Part shown: in pieces, positions 7,458 to 16,808 of the stretch | How the letters are laid out: each line of letters starts with the position of its first letter | Position numbering within the stretch: the stretch's first letter is position 1 | Assembly: GCA_002070265.1 (NCBI GenBank) | Contig: MWCX01000029.1 | Span: 41,136-105,135 of the forward strand | Reading direction: 5' to 3' | Length of the DNA: 64,000 nt | DNA from: Bacteroidetes bacterium ADurb.Bin174 | GTDB taxonomy: Bacteria; Bacteroidota; Bacteroidia; Bacteroidales; Paludibacteraceae | The notes under the pieces: model-generated | The model's input: only the letters and a program-made list of their open reading frames with translations | Told to the model about the DNA's origin: nothing | Databases searched by the model: none | Translations under genes and position numbers: made by a program

Positions 7458-8816
7458 TTAGAAATCAATCTCACAGCGTACCCCAAACGAACCAAAATCG
7501 TTTCCTGCTTTACCGGCGGCATCAGCTACTTTTTTAGGATCTTTTGTCAACTTCCCTTCCACATCATGGCCTACAAAGAGTTTACCTTTGCCATTAGCAT
7601 AGCGGTCATGATTCAAATAGCTGTAGTTCAATTGAAATTTCACATTTCTGGCGGTATAAAAATTCAATCCGATTGTATATCCTTCTGCTGAACCTCCGAA
7701 AACATCTTTGTCGTTCAGGTTAATATAGTCGTAACGCACTGCCAATTCAATATCTCCCCATTTTTTGCCTTTATCCGGCTGTGTGAATTCACCTTCCTCA
7801 GCATTATACACTTGTTTTCCTCCAAACAATATATAAGATGCCTGCACGTAAAAACCTCCAAAATCAAGGGGCTTTTTATTGTTTTTACGGTAGGTGCGAC
7901 TGTTGATGATTTCACTTTGCAAAGCAAGTCCTTTGTAGAAACCGGCCAATTCTATATTAGTAAGTTGCTCATGATCCAAATCCGGAATAAGGTCTGTATC
8001 AAGGTATTTTTTGCGGTTAATACTGCTGAGGGAACGGGTAGAATAGCGGGCAGAACCGTATTCACCGGGAGCTACACTCGTTTTTTGAGTTCGATATGAG
8101 TATGCACCACCCAGGTGTAGTGTATAATCATTATTATGTCCAAATGGTCTTGCCACCAATTTTCCTGTGAGTGAGTAGCCTTCATCACGCCCGAAATCTT
8201 TGTTGTTGTCTTCTACATAAATTCTCGTTTCAGCATCTTCAATCTCCTGAAAATGAATACCACCTACCGCCAAAAACCAAGGAGCGCTATAAGCCACGTC
8301 CCAACCGATATGCCGTGAAGGTGCAAAAGCAGTTACTACCATTGCCCGTTCCATAAAGTTTAAATAACGCGACGAGGCAGTTTGTGACATCGAAAAACGT
8401 TCTTTAAAATTTCCTACGCGTGTAGTCAGTCCGTTCAGAAAATCGTACATGATAATTGCATCATTCAGCTCAAGTATTCCATTTGCAAAATCAAGGTCAA
8501 TTTCGCCATACCAATTTTCAGTTACCTGAGCTTTTGTAGCAAAACGTGCACGGCGAATGGAAGTCCCATTACCGATATCATTCAATTTTTCATTGAAAAA
8601 GAATTGAGCATCAGCTTGCACCCTGATGTCAAACCATAGCCGATAATCTTGATTTTTTGATTCAAAAACTAAGATACCATCTCTGTTTTCAAGAATCAAA
8701 GGTGTCCTGTCCACCACTTTCCCGTATTGGTTAAGACGCAACTCGGATTCTTGTGCATTTGCCAGCGTAAAGCAACAAGCAAGTGCTGTTAAAATAATTG
8801 TTTTTCTCATATCCAT
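7458..8816 (-). CDS. OprO/OprP-type phosphate-selective porin family protein
   Basis: A 452-residue outer-membrane beta-barrel. It has a signal peptide (to about residue 21, LANAQ), a short N-terminal region, and then alternating amphipathic strands typical of the phosphate-selective porin O/P family: RRARFATKAQVTENWYGEID, RVGNFKERFSMSQTASSRY and a C-terminal strand ending in Phe (FGVRCEIDF). The family forms trimeric anion channels for phosphate or polyphosphate, though many Bacteroidota members have no tested specificity. It starts 4 bases after the stop of the PiT transporter gene, which strongly supports phosphate passage across the outer membrane as its job. Confidence 0.9.
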   Translation of the reverse strand: MDMRKTIILTALACCFTLANAQESELRLNQYGKVVDRTPLILENRDGILVFESKNQDYRLWFDIRVQADAQFFFNEKLNDIGNGTSIRRARFATKAQVTENWYGEIDLDFANGILELNDAIIMYDFLNGLTTRVGNFKERFSMSQTASSRYLNFMERAMVVTAFAPSRHIGWDVAYSAPWFLAVGGIHFQEIEDAETRIYVEDNNKDFGRDEGYSLTGKLVARPFGHNNDYTLHLGGAYSYRTQKTSVAPGEYGSARYSTRSLSSINRKKYLDTDLIPDLDHEQLTNIELAGFYKGLALQSEIINSRTYRKNNKKPLDFGGFYVQASYILFGGKQVYNAEEGEFTQPDKGKKWGDIELAVRYDYINLNDKDVFGGSAEGYTIGLNFYTARNVKFQLNYSYLNHDRYANGKGKLFVGHDVEGKLTKDPKKVADAAGKAGNDFGSFGVRCEIDF

Positions 8817-8820
8817 AAAA

Positions 8821-10566
8821 TTACATTGTTTGTGTAAATTGAACTAAATTAATATCTCTCTCTAAATTTAACTTTTTGCGTAAACGGTAACGACTGATTT
8901 CAACACTTTTAGTCGATATATTCAACAACGGGGCTATTTCTTTCGAAGATAATCCAATGCGTAACAACAGCAACAGCCTTCTTTCTTGTACCGAAAGTTG
9001 AGGGTACTGTACTTGTAAGCGTTCCATGAAGTTAACTTGCGCTTGTTCCGCTTTTAAATAAATCTTATCTACCTCGTTGCTAAAGCTCATTTTTTGTTTT
9101 ATATGCAGTAGTTCTTCCTTTAATATTCTGTCTTTCTCAGTCACATCTTGTACTTCGATAGCGTTTTGAATGCCTTGGCAGATACCCTCTAAGTATTCGC
9201 GTTGCTCCCCGATATTGAGGAGGTTAGTGATCAACTCATTCTTGCTTTCTTCCAACTTACTTACTAAATTCGTGTTTTCGAGTTGAATCGTATTGGCTTC
9301 TATCTTGGACAGTGCTTCTTGAAACTCTGAAAACTGAACCTGTTTTGTCCAGCGGCGTTCATTTTCTTCCGACTTCTGCTTATTTTTATATCGGATAAAA
9401 AATAAGTAAAGTACAATCATCATCAGCAAGAGTAAAATGCCAACTAAAAAGGTATTGACTTCGAAAGGAATGTGGTAATTTGTAGTTTGGTTCTGTGTCG
9501 AAAGATTTTGCAAAGGCAAGGTCTCTTGGTTGCTTACCGGAATGCCGAAAACACTTTGCACAAAGAATAAACTGAAAAATGTCAAAATACCCGTCAAAAC
9601 AGGAGTTGTAACCCATCCCAATGCAATATTTCCAACGATTTTCATTTTTATCTCTTGTATGCCTTTCACTAAACCAATGCCAAGCACGGCGCCCACTACG
9701 ACCTGTGTGCTTGAAACCGGGACAAGAGGAATGGGTGGTAAACCTATGGAGGTGACTGCTTGAGATAAAGTTGTTGATGAAAAGATAAACAAGACCAAGG
9801 CTTGTGACAAGACAACTACTATGGCAGCTTCGGGTGTCATTGGTAAAATGTTCCCCCCAATGGTTTCCATTACTTTTTTGCTGTATGTGAATACTCCCAC
9901 TGCTATTGCAATCCCTCCAAGCAGAAATAAAAACTGTGTCGAAGAGATTGTAAAAGAACCTATGCTGAATGAAAACGAAAATGAATTTACAAAAACACCC
10001 ATTACATTGGCAATATTATTCGCTCCTAAACTATATGCACCGAAAGCTCCTACTACCAACAGCAAAATGCGAATTATACTTTCCATTTTCAACAGATGGA
10101 GACGGGAGTTGCGAATAAATTTTCGTAATAATAAATATAAAAGCGCGGAAAAAACAGCACCCAATATGGGACCGAAAACCCAGGTACCTACAATTTTCTT
10201 CAACACATCATAATTTACCGATGTTCCCGTGAAATAGCACCATCCGATGATTGCTCCGACAATTGCCTGAGTGGTAGAGACGGGTAACTTGTATTTAGTC
10301 ATGAGTGTTACCACTAAAGCTGAACAAAGTGCTGCTGTGAAAGCCCCTCCAATGGTGTCGATAGAACCTAATTCAGACAAAGTTTGGGTTGTTCCCGAAC
10401 CCTGAAATACAGCTCCCAAGATAATGAATATTGACGCGATAACAGCAGCCTTCTTAAATGAAATCATTTCAGAGCCTACTGCTGTTCCGAATATGTTGGC
10501 AGCATCATTAGCCCCCAATGACCAACCCAGAAACAATCCGCCGGAAAGAAAAAACAAAAGGAGCAT
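8821..10566 (-). CDS. PiT phosphate transporter fused to a LuxR-type DNA-binding domain
   Basis: Residues 1-340 form a PiT (PF01384) inorganic phosphate:cation symporter with both copies of its signature, GANDAAN (18-24) and GANNIAN (181-187), in an inverted-repeat arrangement. An extra membrane helix (about 370-391) leads to a charged coiled-coil-like segment (392-510). A C-terminal helix-turn-helix (about 524-581) follows, with LSVQERRLLLLLRIGLSSKE, IAPLLNISTKSVEISRYRLR and KKLNL; this is the LuxR/GerE-type domain usually found at the end of Bacteroidota TPR regulators. Ordinary PiT proteins end near residue 340-500 without DNA-binding parts. The fusion is continuous with no frameshift. I infer a transporter that also acts as a membrane-anchored phosphate-responsive regulator. 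The DUF47 gene ends 10 bases upstream. Confidence 0.92.
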   Translation of the reverse strand: MLLLFFLSGGLFLGWSLGANDAANIFGTAVGSEMISFKKAAVIASIFIILGAVFQGSGTTQTLSELGSIDTIGGAFTAALCSALVVTLMTKYKLPVSTTQAIVGAIIGWCYFTGTSVNYDVLKKIVGTWVFGPILGAVFSALLYLLLRKFIRNSRLHLLKMESIIRILLLVVGAFGAYSLGANNIANVMGVFVNSFSFSFSIGSFTISSTQFLFLLGGIAIAVGVFTYSKKVMETIGGNILPMTPEAAIVVVLSQALVLFIFSSTTLSQAVTSIGLPPIPLVPVSSTQVVVGAVLGIGLVKGIQEIKMKIVGNIALGWVTTPVLTGILTFFSLFFVQSVFGIPVSNQETLPLQNLSTQNQTTNYHIPFEVNTFLVGILLLLMMIVLYLFFIRYKNKQKSEENERRWTKQVQFSEFQEALSKIEANTIQLENTNLVSKLEESKNELITNLLNIGEQREYLEGICQGIQNAIEVQDVTEKDRILKEELLHIKQKMSFSNEVDKIYLKAEQAQVNFMERLQVQYPQLSVQERRLLLLLRIGLSSKEIAPLLNISTKSVEISRYRLRKKLNLERDINLVQFTQTM

Positions 10567-10576
10567 AACTCAATTT

Positions 10577-11221
10577 TTATACAATGCGTTTTATAGCCAT
10601 AATAGAAAGCAAATCCGCCACTTTCTCGGCAGTATCTGAAATGTTTTCAATGTGTAAAGTGAAGTAGCGCAAATGAAACTTTTCACTTAATTTCAAATCA
10701 GGCATTTCACGAAAAATTTTACGGCGGATGATATCGGCAAGCAAATCCACTTCTTTTTCATAAAAATAAACACGATGGATTTTCTCATTCACATTCGCCG
10801 GTTCACTGAAGTATGATTTTGCAGCAGGAATGACCGATTCGGCAGCCGAAACCGAAATCTGTGTGAGTTGGATAAAATCCGGAATCAAGTTGGCCGGAAT
10901 ATGCGGCATTTCAACATCAAACTGAAAAAGATTTTTTTTTGAGTGATCAATGATGTTGTCCATTTCTTCAAGGAGTCGCATGATGTCGCCCCGTATTTGA
11001 GGCATAAGCGATTGCAAATACAAGGTCTTTTCAATTTCCCTGCGCAATTTATCCGACTCTATCTCGGCGTCAGCCAAAGCAAGGATGTTGTTGTTGAAAT
11101 TCTCCGTGTTATTGTAGAGATAGTTTTTTACTCCTTCTTTGAAAAGAAGCAAACTTTGATCAACACAATTCAAAAATTTGTCAATCAGGTCAATAGATTT
11201 TTTGGCTTTTGCAAATAGCAT
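10577..11221 (-). CDS. DUF47/PhoU-like PiT accessory protein
   Basis: A 214-residue, all-helical soluble protein of the DUF47 (PhoU-related, PF01865) family. These proteins are encoded next to PiT transporters and are thought to modulate phosphate import. Typical features are the long amphipathic helices, the acidic metal-binding-like segment IMRLLEEMDNIIDHSKKNL near residue 80, and EKEVDLLADIIRRKIF near residue 160. It is the first gene of the minus-strand phosphate run, and PiT follows 10 bases later. Confidence 0.92.
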   Translation of the reverse strand: MLFAKAKKSIDLIDKFLNCVDQSLLLFKEGVKNYLYNNTENFNNNILALADAEIESDKLRREIEKTLYLQSLMPQIRGDIMRLLEEMDNIIDHSKKNLFQFDVEMPHIPANLIPDFIQLTQISVSAAESVIPAAKSYFSEPANVNEKIHRVYFYEKEVDLLADIIRRKIFREMPDLKLSEKFHLRYFTLHIENISDTAEKVADLLSIMAIKRIV

Positions 11222-11596
11222 ATCTTATGGAGTATAATAAAACTAATTGCAATAATACAACATCTTTTTGTAATTCGTATACATTTTTTAAGATACGATG
11301 AAAACAGAACAAAAAATGTAGTGTATATATTTTTTGCTTATCACTTATTATCAAGGTTTTAATCTTATTTTTGTAGTGGTGGCAATTGAAGGAAAAGAGA
11401 AAAAAGACTTATTCTGTATAGGTAAAGTAAAGGTTAATTCCAAATCCAATTACCGGGATCTTCAACTCAGAAACTATTTACTTGGGTAATTTTAGCAGAC
11501 CTAATTTGTTTTTTACTAACTTTGTCGCTGTATTCATTGCTGATAGTTTTTAAGGGTGAAAGTTAACGGATTTAATTCAAGAACTGCTTCAAGCAT
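11222..11596. promoter_or_regulatory. Divergent control region between the phosphate operon and aroA
   Basis: A 375-base AT-rich gap with no gene. On the plus strand two good Bacteroidota -7 boxes are seen, TATTTTTG (11366-11373) and TAACTTTG (11517-11524); the latter is 72 bases before the aroA ATG. On the minus strand only a one-mismatch -7 box is seen (CAATAATA read on the plus strand, 11250-11257), 29 bases upstream of the DUF47 start. An inverted repeat TCGTAT-N12-ATACGA (11275-11298) lies just upstream of that and could be an operator. Confidence 0.45.
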
Positions 11597-12811
11597 ATGA
11601 CTTTCAAAATGCTTCAAAAAATCTCACAACCCATTCGTGTTGTAATCAACCTACCTGCATCCAAAAGCATCAGCAACCGTGCATTGATTTTAAATGCCCT
11701 GGCTTACAGTCCGTATGAGATAGAAAACCTCGCCGTTTGTGATGATACGGATGTCATGATCAAAGCATTGAATTCCAACGATACCTTATTTGATGTGGGC
11801 GCTGCCGGTACTGCCATGCGCTTTCTGACTGCTTTTTTGGCTAAAACAGTGGGAGAATGGGTAATTACAGGTAGTGAACGCATGAAAGAACGTCCCATCA
11901 AACTGTTGGTGGATGCACTGAATCAATTGGATGGAAAAATCAAATACATTGAAAAAGAAGGCTATCCTCCCTTGCGAATTTACGGAAGTGCCTTGACAGG
12001 TGGAGAGATTCATATGGATGGCGGAGTAAGCAGCCAGTACATTTCTGCCTTGATGATGATTGCACCTTATATGCAAAAAGGCTTGAAAATCAAATTAGAA
12101 GGAAAAATCATTTCCCTGCCTTACATCAAGATGACGCAAAAAATGATGCAAGATTTTGGAGTAAAGGTTGATTTCAAAGATCAAGTAATAGATATCCGCC
12201 CGCAAAACTATCAACCCATCCCCTACCGAATAGAATCCGATTGGTCGGCTGCTTCGTATTGGTACGAAATTTTAGCTGTTTCCGGCAAAGGGGAAGTTAT
12301 ACTCAAGGGTTTGCAACAAGAAAGCATGCAAGGCGACAGTCAGGTCGCCGAGATATTCAAAGAATTAGGCGTTTCAACCGAATATCAAACAGATGGTGTC
12401 AAACTAACGCCCACCGGCAACTCATGTACAATGTTGGCGTACAACTTTGTGGAACAACCCGACTTAGTGCAAACCGTAGCCGTCACTTGTTGTTTGAAAA
12501 ACATCCCATTTCACTTCAAGGGAGTTCAAAGTCTGAAGATCAAAGAAACCGACAGGGTGGCTGCTTTAATACAGGAATTGAAAAAATTAGGCTATGTCTT
12601 GACAGAACCTAAAGAGGGTGAATTGGCATGGACAGGTTTGACTACTGATACAAACAACAATCAAACGCCCATCATCTCAACCTACAACGATCACCGCATG
12701 GCAATGGCTTTTGCGCCGGTTGCATTAATACAGCCAATCAAAATAGCTAATCCGGAAGTGGTTAGTAAGTCTTACCCCGGTTTTTGGGAAGATTTCAGTC
12801 AACTATCGTAA
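11597..12811 (+). CDS. aroA: 3-phosphoshikimate 1-carboxyvinyltransferase (EPSP synthase)
   Basis: Joins shikimate-3-phosphate and PEP in the sixth step of the shikimate pathway. At 404 residues it is slightly shorter than E. coli AroA (427). Visible motifs are LPASKSISNRA (19-29, with the shikimate-3-phosphate Lys at 23), GAAGTAMRF (68-76, where the usual GNAGTA Asn is Ala), LKIKETDRV and YNDHRMAMAFAP near the C-terminus. Its 3' end overlaps the convergent ilvE gene by 17 bases. aroB of the same pathway is about 5 kb away on the other strand. A second ATG at residue 5 is an equally possible start. Confidence 0.97.
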   Translation: MTFKMLQKISQPIRVVINLPASKSISNRALILNALAYSPYEIENLAVCDDTDVMIKALNSNDTLFDVGAAGTAMRFLTAFLAKTVGEWVITGSERMKERPIKLLVDALNQLDGKIKYIEKEGYPPLRIYGSALTGGEIHMDGGVSSQYISALMMIAPYMQKGLKIKLEGKIISLPYIKMTQKMMQDFGVKVDFKDQVIDIRPQNYQPIPYRIESDWSAASYWYEILAVSGKGEVILKGLQQESMQGDSQVAEIFKELGVSTEYQTDGVKLTPTGNSCTMLAYNFVEQPDLVQTVAVTCCLKNIPFHFKGVQSLKIKETDRVAALIQELKKLGYVLTEPKEGELAWTGLTTDTNNNQTPIISTYNDHRMAMAFAPVALIQPIKIANPEVVSKSYPGFWEDFSQLS

Positions 12812-13814
12812 TCCAATTGTGCAAATCAGGCTCATCGCCATATTGGATATTCTGTAATTTATGGAAGAGTTTTTCACACACTTTTCCGGGCTTTCCATCT
12901 TTTGAAAAAACATAGGAAATACCTGTGTCATAATCGTCTATGCGTTCAATCGGACTGATCACCGCAGCCGTACCGCAAGCACCGGCTTCTTCAAAAGTAG
13001 CCAATTCTTCTACAGGAATCCGGCGACGTTCCACTTTCATTCCTATTTCTTCGGCTAACACCATCAAACTTTTATTGGTGATGGAAGGCAGGATGGACTC
13101 AGATTTTGGTGTGATATAAGTATTATCTTTGATGCCGAAGAAATTAGCAGCTCCACATTCATCCATGTATTTCTTTTCTCTCGCATCCAAATAAAAGATA
13201 TTGGAATAACCCAACTTATTTGCGTGATCGTTAGCAACTAAGCTGGCCGCATAATTACCACCTATTTTATATTTACCGGTACCCAAAGGGGCAGAGCGAT
13301 CGTATTGACGCATAATAACGAAAGGCGTCGTGGCAAAGCCGCCTTTGAAGTACGGTCCGACTGGTGACACGAAAACAATAAACAAATATTCCTTGGCAGG
13401 ATTTACTCCCAAAAGAGGACTAATACCAATCAAGAGAGGACGGATATACAAAGATGCTCCGGAACCATAGGGAGGAACAAAACGCTCATTGAGTTTTATA
13501 GCTTTGATCACTGCTTCCTGAAACTTTTCGAGTGGTAAGGTCTGCATTAAAATGCCCTTACAGGATTCTTGCAAACGTTTAGCGTTTTCATCTAAACGGA
13601 AAATTCTGATTTTGCCGTCTTTGCTCCGAAAGGCTTTCAAACCCTCAAAGGCTTCTTGTCCGTAATGCAGACAAGTCGCTGACATATGCAGGTTGATATA
13701 CTCATCTTCATGCACCTCTAATTCTCCCCAAGTACCATTTGAAAAAGTACAACGAACATTATAATCCGTTTTTATATAACCAAAACCAATATTACTCCAA
13801 TCTATCTGTCCCAT
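12795..13814 (-). CDS. ilvE: Branched-chain amino acid aminotransferase
   Basis: PLP enzyme of fold class IV that converts leucine, isoleucine and valine to and from their 2-oxo acids. At 339 residues it matches the eukaryotic-like/BCAT2 subgroup. The PLP lysine is K183 in GTGKYKIGGNYAASL; other motifs are YGQEAFEGLKAF (51-62), YIRPLLIG and ACGTAAVISPI. It faces aroA tail to tail with a 17-base overlap, so the two transcripts must be antisense at their ends. Confidence 0.96.
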   Translation of the reverse strand: MGQIDWSNIGFGYIKTDYNVRCTFSNGTWGELEVHEDEYINLHMSATCLHYGQEAFEGLKAFRSKDGKIRIFRLDENAKRLQESCKGILMQTLPLEKFQEAVIKAIKLNERFVPPYGSGASLYIRPLLIGISPLLGVNPAKEYLFIVFVSPVGPYFKGGFATTPFVIMRQYDRSAPLGTGKYKIGGNYAASLVANDHANKLGYSNIFYLDAREKKYMDECGAANFFGIKDNTYITPKSESILPSITNKSLMVLAEEIGMKVERRRIPVEELATFEEAGACGTAAVISPIERIDDYDTGISYVFSKDGKPGKVCEKLFHKLQNIQYGDEPDLHNWITIVD

Positions 13815-13862
13815 GTGATATATACTTAAAAAATTTATGCAAAAGTAAGGAAAAAACCTCAG

Positions 13863-14513
13863 TTAATTGTCTTTCAAAATTAAAATTGACTCATTCCCCA
13901 TGTTAAACAACAAGTCAATGATACTCAAGTTAGGTTGAAAACCCAATTTATGTTCAAAAACTTGATAATAAGTCTTCAATTCCTCTATAGATTGACTGTT
14001 CTTAGGAGAAATTTCATTCCGCAAATCATTGATACCGTCTGTTAAATCATGCTGATAGTTTTCCGTTAAATTAATCTCCACCTCCAAATCAATCAAGTCC
14101 AGTATTTTATGCTGCAGTTCCGTATTAAAATCCCACAAATAATCCCATTTTTTATCATAAAACGGCATCAACTCATCCGCATAAAACTCGAAAAACGGAC
14201 TGGAATTATAGGCTGATTCTATGGAACGCCAATGTTGTTGCTGCCAATTTTTAAAGTCTGCTATTTTCACGTCACGAATATTGGCTTTTCCCTTTTCCGA
14301 CTTCTCAACGGGGATGGTCAAATTCATCAAGCCGTTGGCAGTTGCAATGGTGCATCGATTTCTATAGGATTGCTTAACATAAGATTCATGTTGCTCTAAA
14401 AGCACCACTTCAGCATTCGCCAATACCCTATAATACGCTATCGGTGCGAGATAAGCAACACTTAAACAGTATTTTCCAAAAATAGAATGATGCAAAAAAC
14501 TATCTCTTGGCAT
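13863..14513 (-). CDS. WbqC-family protein
   Basis: A 216-residue soluble protein of the WbqC-like family (PF08889). Typical features are LSVAYLAPIAYYRVLANAEV, the QSYRNRCTIAT segment with a following LTIPVEK, NWQQQHWRSIESAYNSSPFF, and a helical C-terminus. Members occur in O-antigen clusters and also alone beside lepB in Bacteroidota; the biochemical role is unproven. Its ATG overlaps the 3' end of lepB by 14 bases, so translation is probably coupled. Confidence 0.87.
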   Translation of the reverse strand: MPRDSFLHHSIFGKYCLSVAYLAPIAYYRVLANAEVVLLEQHESYVKQSYRNRCTIATANGLMNLTIPVEKSEKGKANIRDVKIADFKNWQQQHWRSIESAYNSSPFFEFYADELMPFYDKKWDYLWDFNTELQHKILDLIDLEVEINLTENYQHDLTDGINDLRNEISPKNSQSIEELKTYYQVFEHKLGFQPNLSIIDLLFNMGNESILILKDN

Positions 14514-16011
14514 TTTTAAAGAAGCGGTTGAATCTTATTTTTCCGGAGAACCAACCTTTATCTTTATCCAAAGATAACCAGACCACTACGGGACGTCCAA
14601 CTACATGATCTTCAGGCACAAAACCCCAAAGTCGTGAATCGGCAGAATTATGACGATTATCGCCCATCATCCAATAATAGTCCATTTTGAAGGTATAGCT
14701 GTCGGTTTCAATACCATTGATGACAAACATATCTCCCTTACGTTCCAGAGTATTACGTTCATACACACGTATGATGCGTTCGTACAGCGCGAAATTATCT
14801 TTATCAAGTTTCAGGGTTTCATTCTTTTTCGGAATATAAAACGGTCCCATATTATCGCGGTTCCATGCTTTGCCGCTGCCTAAAGGGAATACGTCACCAC
14901 CTAACTCATAAGGTTCAATCGCTATTTTTTCCACACCCGGATGTCGCTGTATCTTTTGATACATATCTTTAGTAAGCGGAAAATGATAAATGGGTTTCGC
15001 CGGATCCATACCCAAATACGCTATCAGATGAAAATCATACTGTGCATTTAAAATGCGCCTGTCTTCTTTGCTGATACCCATTTTGGCCTGCATATCAGAC
15101 GAAAGATACCTGCCATCTGTCTGAACATAATAATTAAACTGAATTCCCGGATGATCCTCTTGGGGAACACCGTTCACATAAATTTGATTATTCCGGATTT
15201 CAAACAAATCGCCGGGCAAGCCAACACATCTTTTTACATAGTTCTCACGGCGGTCAACCGGACGATACACAATTTCACCATATTCCTCTTTTTTCGAGCG
15301 AATGGCTTTTCTTCCCGCTGCCATGATCTCATCATAAGTAGGCTGTGTTTCCAAAGATTGGTAACGCAAACTGTTCAATCCTTCATAATAACAACTGACG
15401 TAATAATCGGGATTCTGTTTGTTGACAGTGACCGTATCTCCTGTGGGGAAGTTAAACACTACGATATCATCTCTTTCAATGCTATCGAATCCCTTCAACC
15501 TTTTATATTCCCACTGTGGTTTTTCTAAAAAAGACTTGGTGTTGATGATAGGAAAAGTATGCTGAACCAACGGAAATGAAAGCGGTGTATTCGGAACACG
15601 TGGTCCGTAGCTCGCCTTGCTGACAAAAAGAAAATCTCCTACCAACAAAGTCTTTTCTAAAGAAGATGTCGGTATTTGATAATTCTGAAACAGGTAGATA
15701 TTGATAAAATACACGGCCACCAAGGCAAACACAATAGCATCCACCCACCCCATAACTGCCAAAACGGTTTTATTCTTCGATTTCTTCCACCAGGTCCAGG
15801 GAATGTATTTGGTTACAAAGGCGTCGAAAACAACAGGTAGCAGTAGCAGCCACCAAAAATTGCCCACCCAAACAATAAACAATATATATATCAAACACCA
15901 AATACCGGCTCGTATCCATTGACCGGTAGTAGCTTTCAAACGAGATTTCAGATCATTTGAGTTGTGTTCCTCTTTCTGTATAACTCCTTTTGTTTCTTTT
16001 TGCTTGCTCAT
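14500..16011 (-). CDS. lepB: Signal peptidase I
   Basis: Membrane Ser/Lys protease that removes signal peptides from exported proteins. At 503 residues it is long, as is usual in Bacteroidota. Three hydrophobic helices in the first 110 residues precede the catalytic region. The nucleophile is S117 in IPTSSLEKTLLVGD (the usual following Met is Leu), and the general-base Lys is K260 in NYVKRCVGLPGD. The late box GDNRHNSADSRLWGFVPEDH is intact. Between the catalytic residues and the last box there are large insertions (about 150-240 and 290-400). It precedes the WbqC-like gene with overlap. Confidence 0.96.
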   Translation of the reverse strand: MSKQKETKGVIQKEEHNSNDLKSRLKATTGQWIRAGIWCLIYILFIVWVGNFWWLLLLPVVFDAFVTKYIPWTWWKKSKNKTVLAVMGWVDAIVFALVAVYFINIYLFQNYQIPTSSLEKTLLVGDFLFVSKASYGPRVPNTPLSFPLVQHTFPIINTKSFLEKPQWEYKRLKGFDSIERDDIVVFNFPTGDTVTVNKQNPDYYVSCYYEGLNSLRYQSLETQPTYDEIMAAGRKAIRSKKEEYGEIVYRPVDRRENYVKRCVGLPGDLFEIRNNQIYVNGVPQEDHPGIQFNYYVQTDGRYLSSDMQAKMGISKEDRRILNAQYDFHLIAYLGMDPAKPIYHFPLTKDMYQKIQRHPGVEKIAIEPYELGGDVFPLGSGKAWNRDNMGPFYIPKKNETLKLDKDNFALYERIIRVYERNTLERKGDMFVINGIETDSYTFKMDYYWMMGDNRHNSADSRLWGFVPEDHVVGRPVVVWLSLDKDKGWFSGKIRFNRFFKNAKR

Positions 16012-16091
16012 AGTTCGTTTAATTTAATGTGCTGATTGCAGCGACTCTTTCTCTTCTTTGGATAAAGTTGAATATTGAAAATACTGTCCTT

Positions 16092-16808
16092 TTATAAATT
16101 CAACATGTCCTGCATGGTATAAAAGCCCTTTTTACCTACCAGAAATTCGGCAGCCATCACAGCACCCAATGCAAATCCATATCGGTTATTTGCTTTGTGT
16201 TCAATGGTAATGGTATCTATTTCAGAACTATACTCAACAGTATGTATTCCGGGGACATCGTCTTCGCGAATGGATGTTATGGCTAAATCGCTGGGGTCAC
16301 TTTCAAATGCTTTGGACCATCGTTTTTTTCTGTCTAAGTTGGCTATGATTTCTTCAGCTAAGGTGATGGCGGTACCACTGGGAGCATCCAATTTCTGAGT
16401 ATGATGAACCTCCGTAATTTTTACATCATAATACGAAAACTGATTCATCAATTTTGCAAGATATTGATTTACCGCCCTAAAAATACTTACACCTACACTG
16501 TAATTAGAACTCCAGAAAAGTGCATGACCATTGGCTTCAATCTCTTGCTTCAATGCCGGCAAATGTTCGTTCCAGCCGGTAGTCCCGCATACAACAGGGA
16601 GTCCGACGGCAAATGCACGCAAGATATTCCCCAAAGCAGCATTCGGTGTAGAAAACTCAATAGCCACATCCGCATCCTTGAACATAACCGATTCAAAATC
16701 GGCAATATTGTTCACGTCAATGATGCATGTGATTTTATGTCCACGATCCGTGGCAATGCGCTCAATAGTTTGCCCCATCTTTCCGTACCCGATCAGTGCT
16801 ATTTTCAT
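16092..16808 (-). CDS. dapB: 4-hydroxy-tetrahydrodipicolinate reductase
   Basis: NAD(P)H-dependent reductase of the lysine/diaminopimelate pathway. It has an N-terminal Rossmann motif GYGKMGQTIE (7-16) and the catalytic signature EVHHTQKLDAPSGTA (133-147), with the HH pair and the Lys. At 238 residues it is the short Bacteroidota form. It lies 80 bases downstream of lepB in the transcription direction (lepB is the next gene on the same strand), so the two may share a transcript. Confidence 0.97.
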   Translation of the reverse strand: MKIALIGYGKMGQTIERIATDRGHKITCIIDVNNIADFESVMFKDADVAIEFSTPNAALGNILRAFAVGLPVVCGTTGWNEHLPALKQEIEANGHALFWSSNYSVGVSIFRAVNQYLAKLMNQFSYYDVKITEVHHTQKLDAPSGTAITLAEEIIANLDRKKRWSKAFESDPSDLAITSIREDDVPGIHTVEYSSEIDTITIEHKANNRYGFALGAVMAAEFLVGKKGFYTMQDMLNL

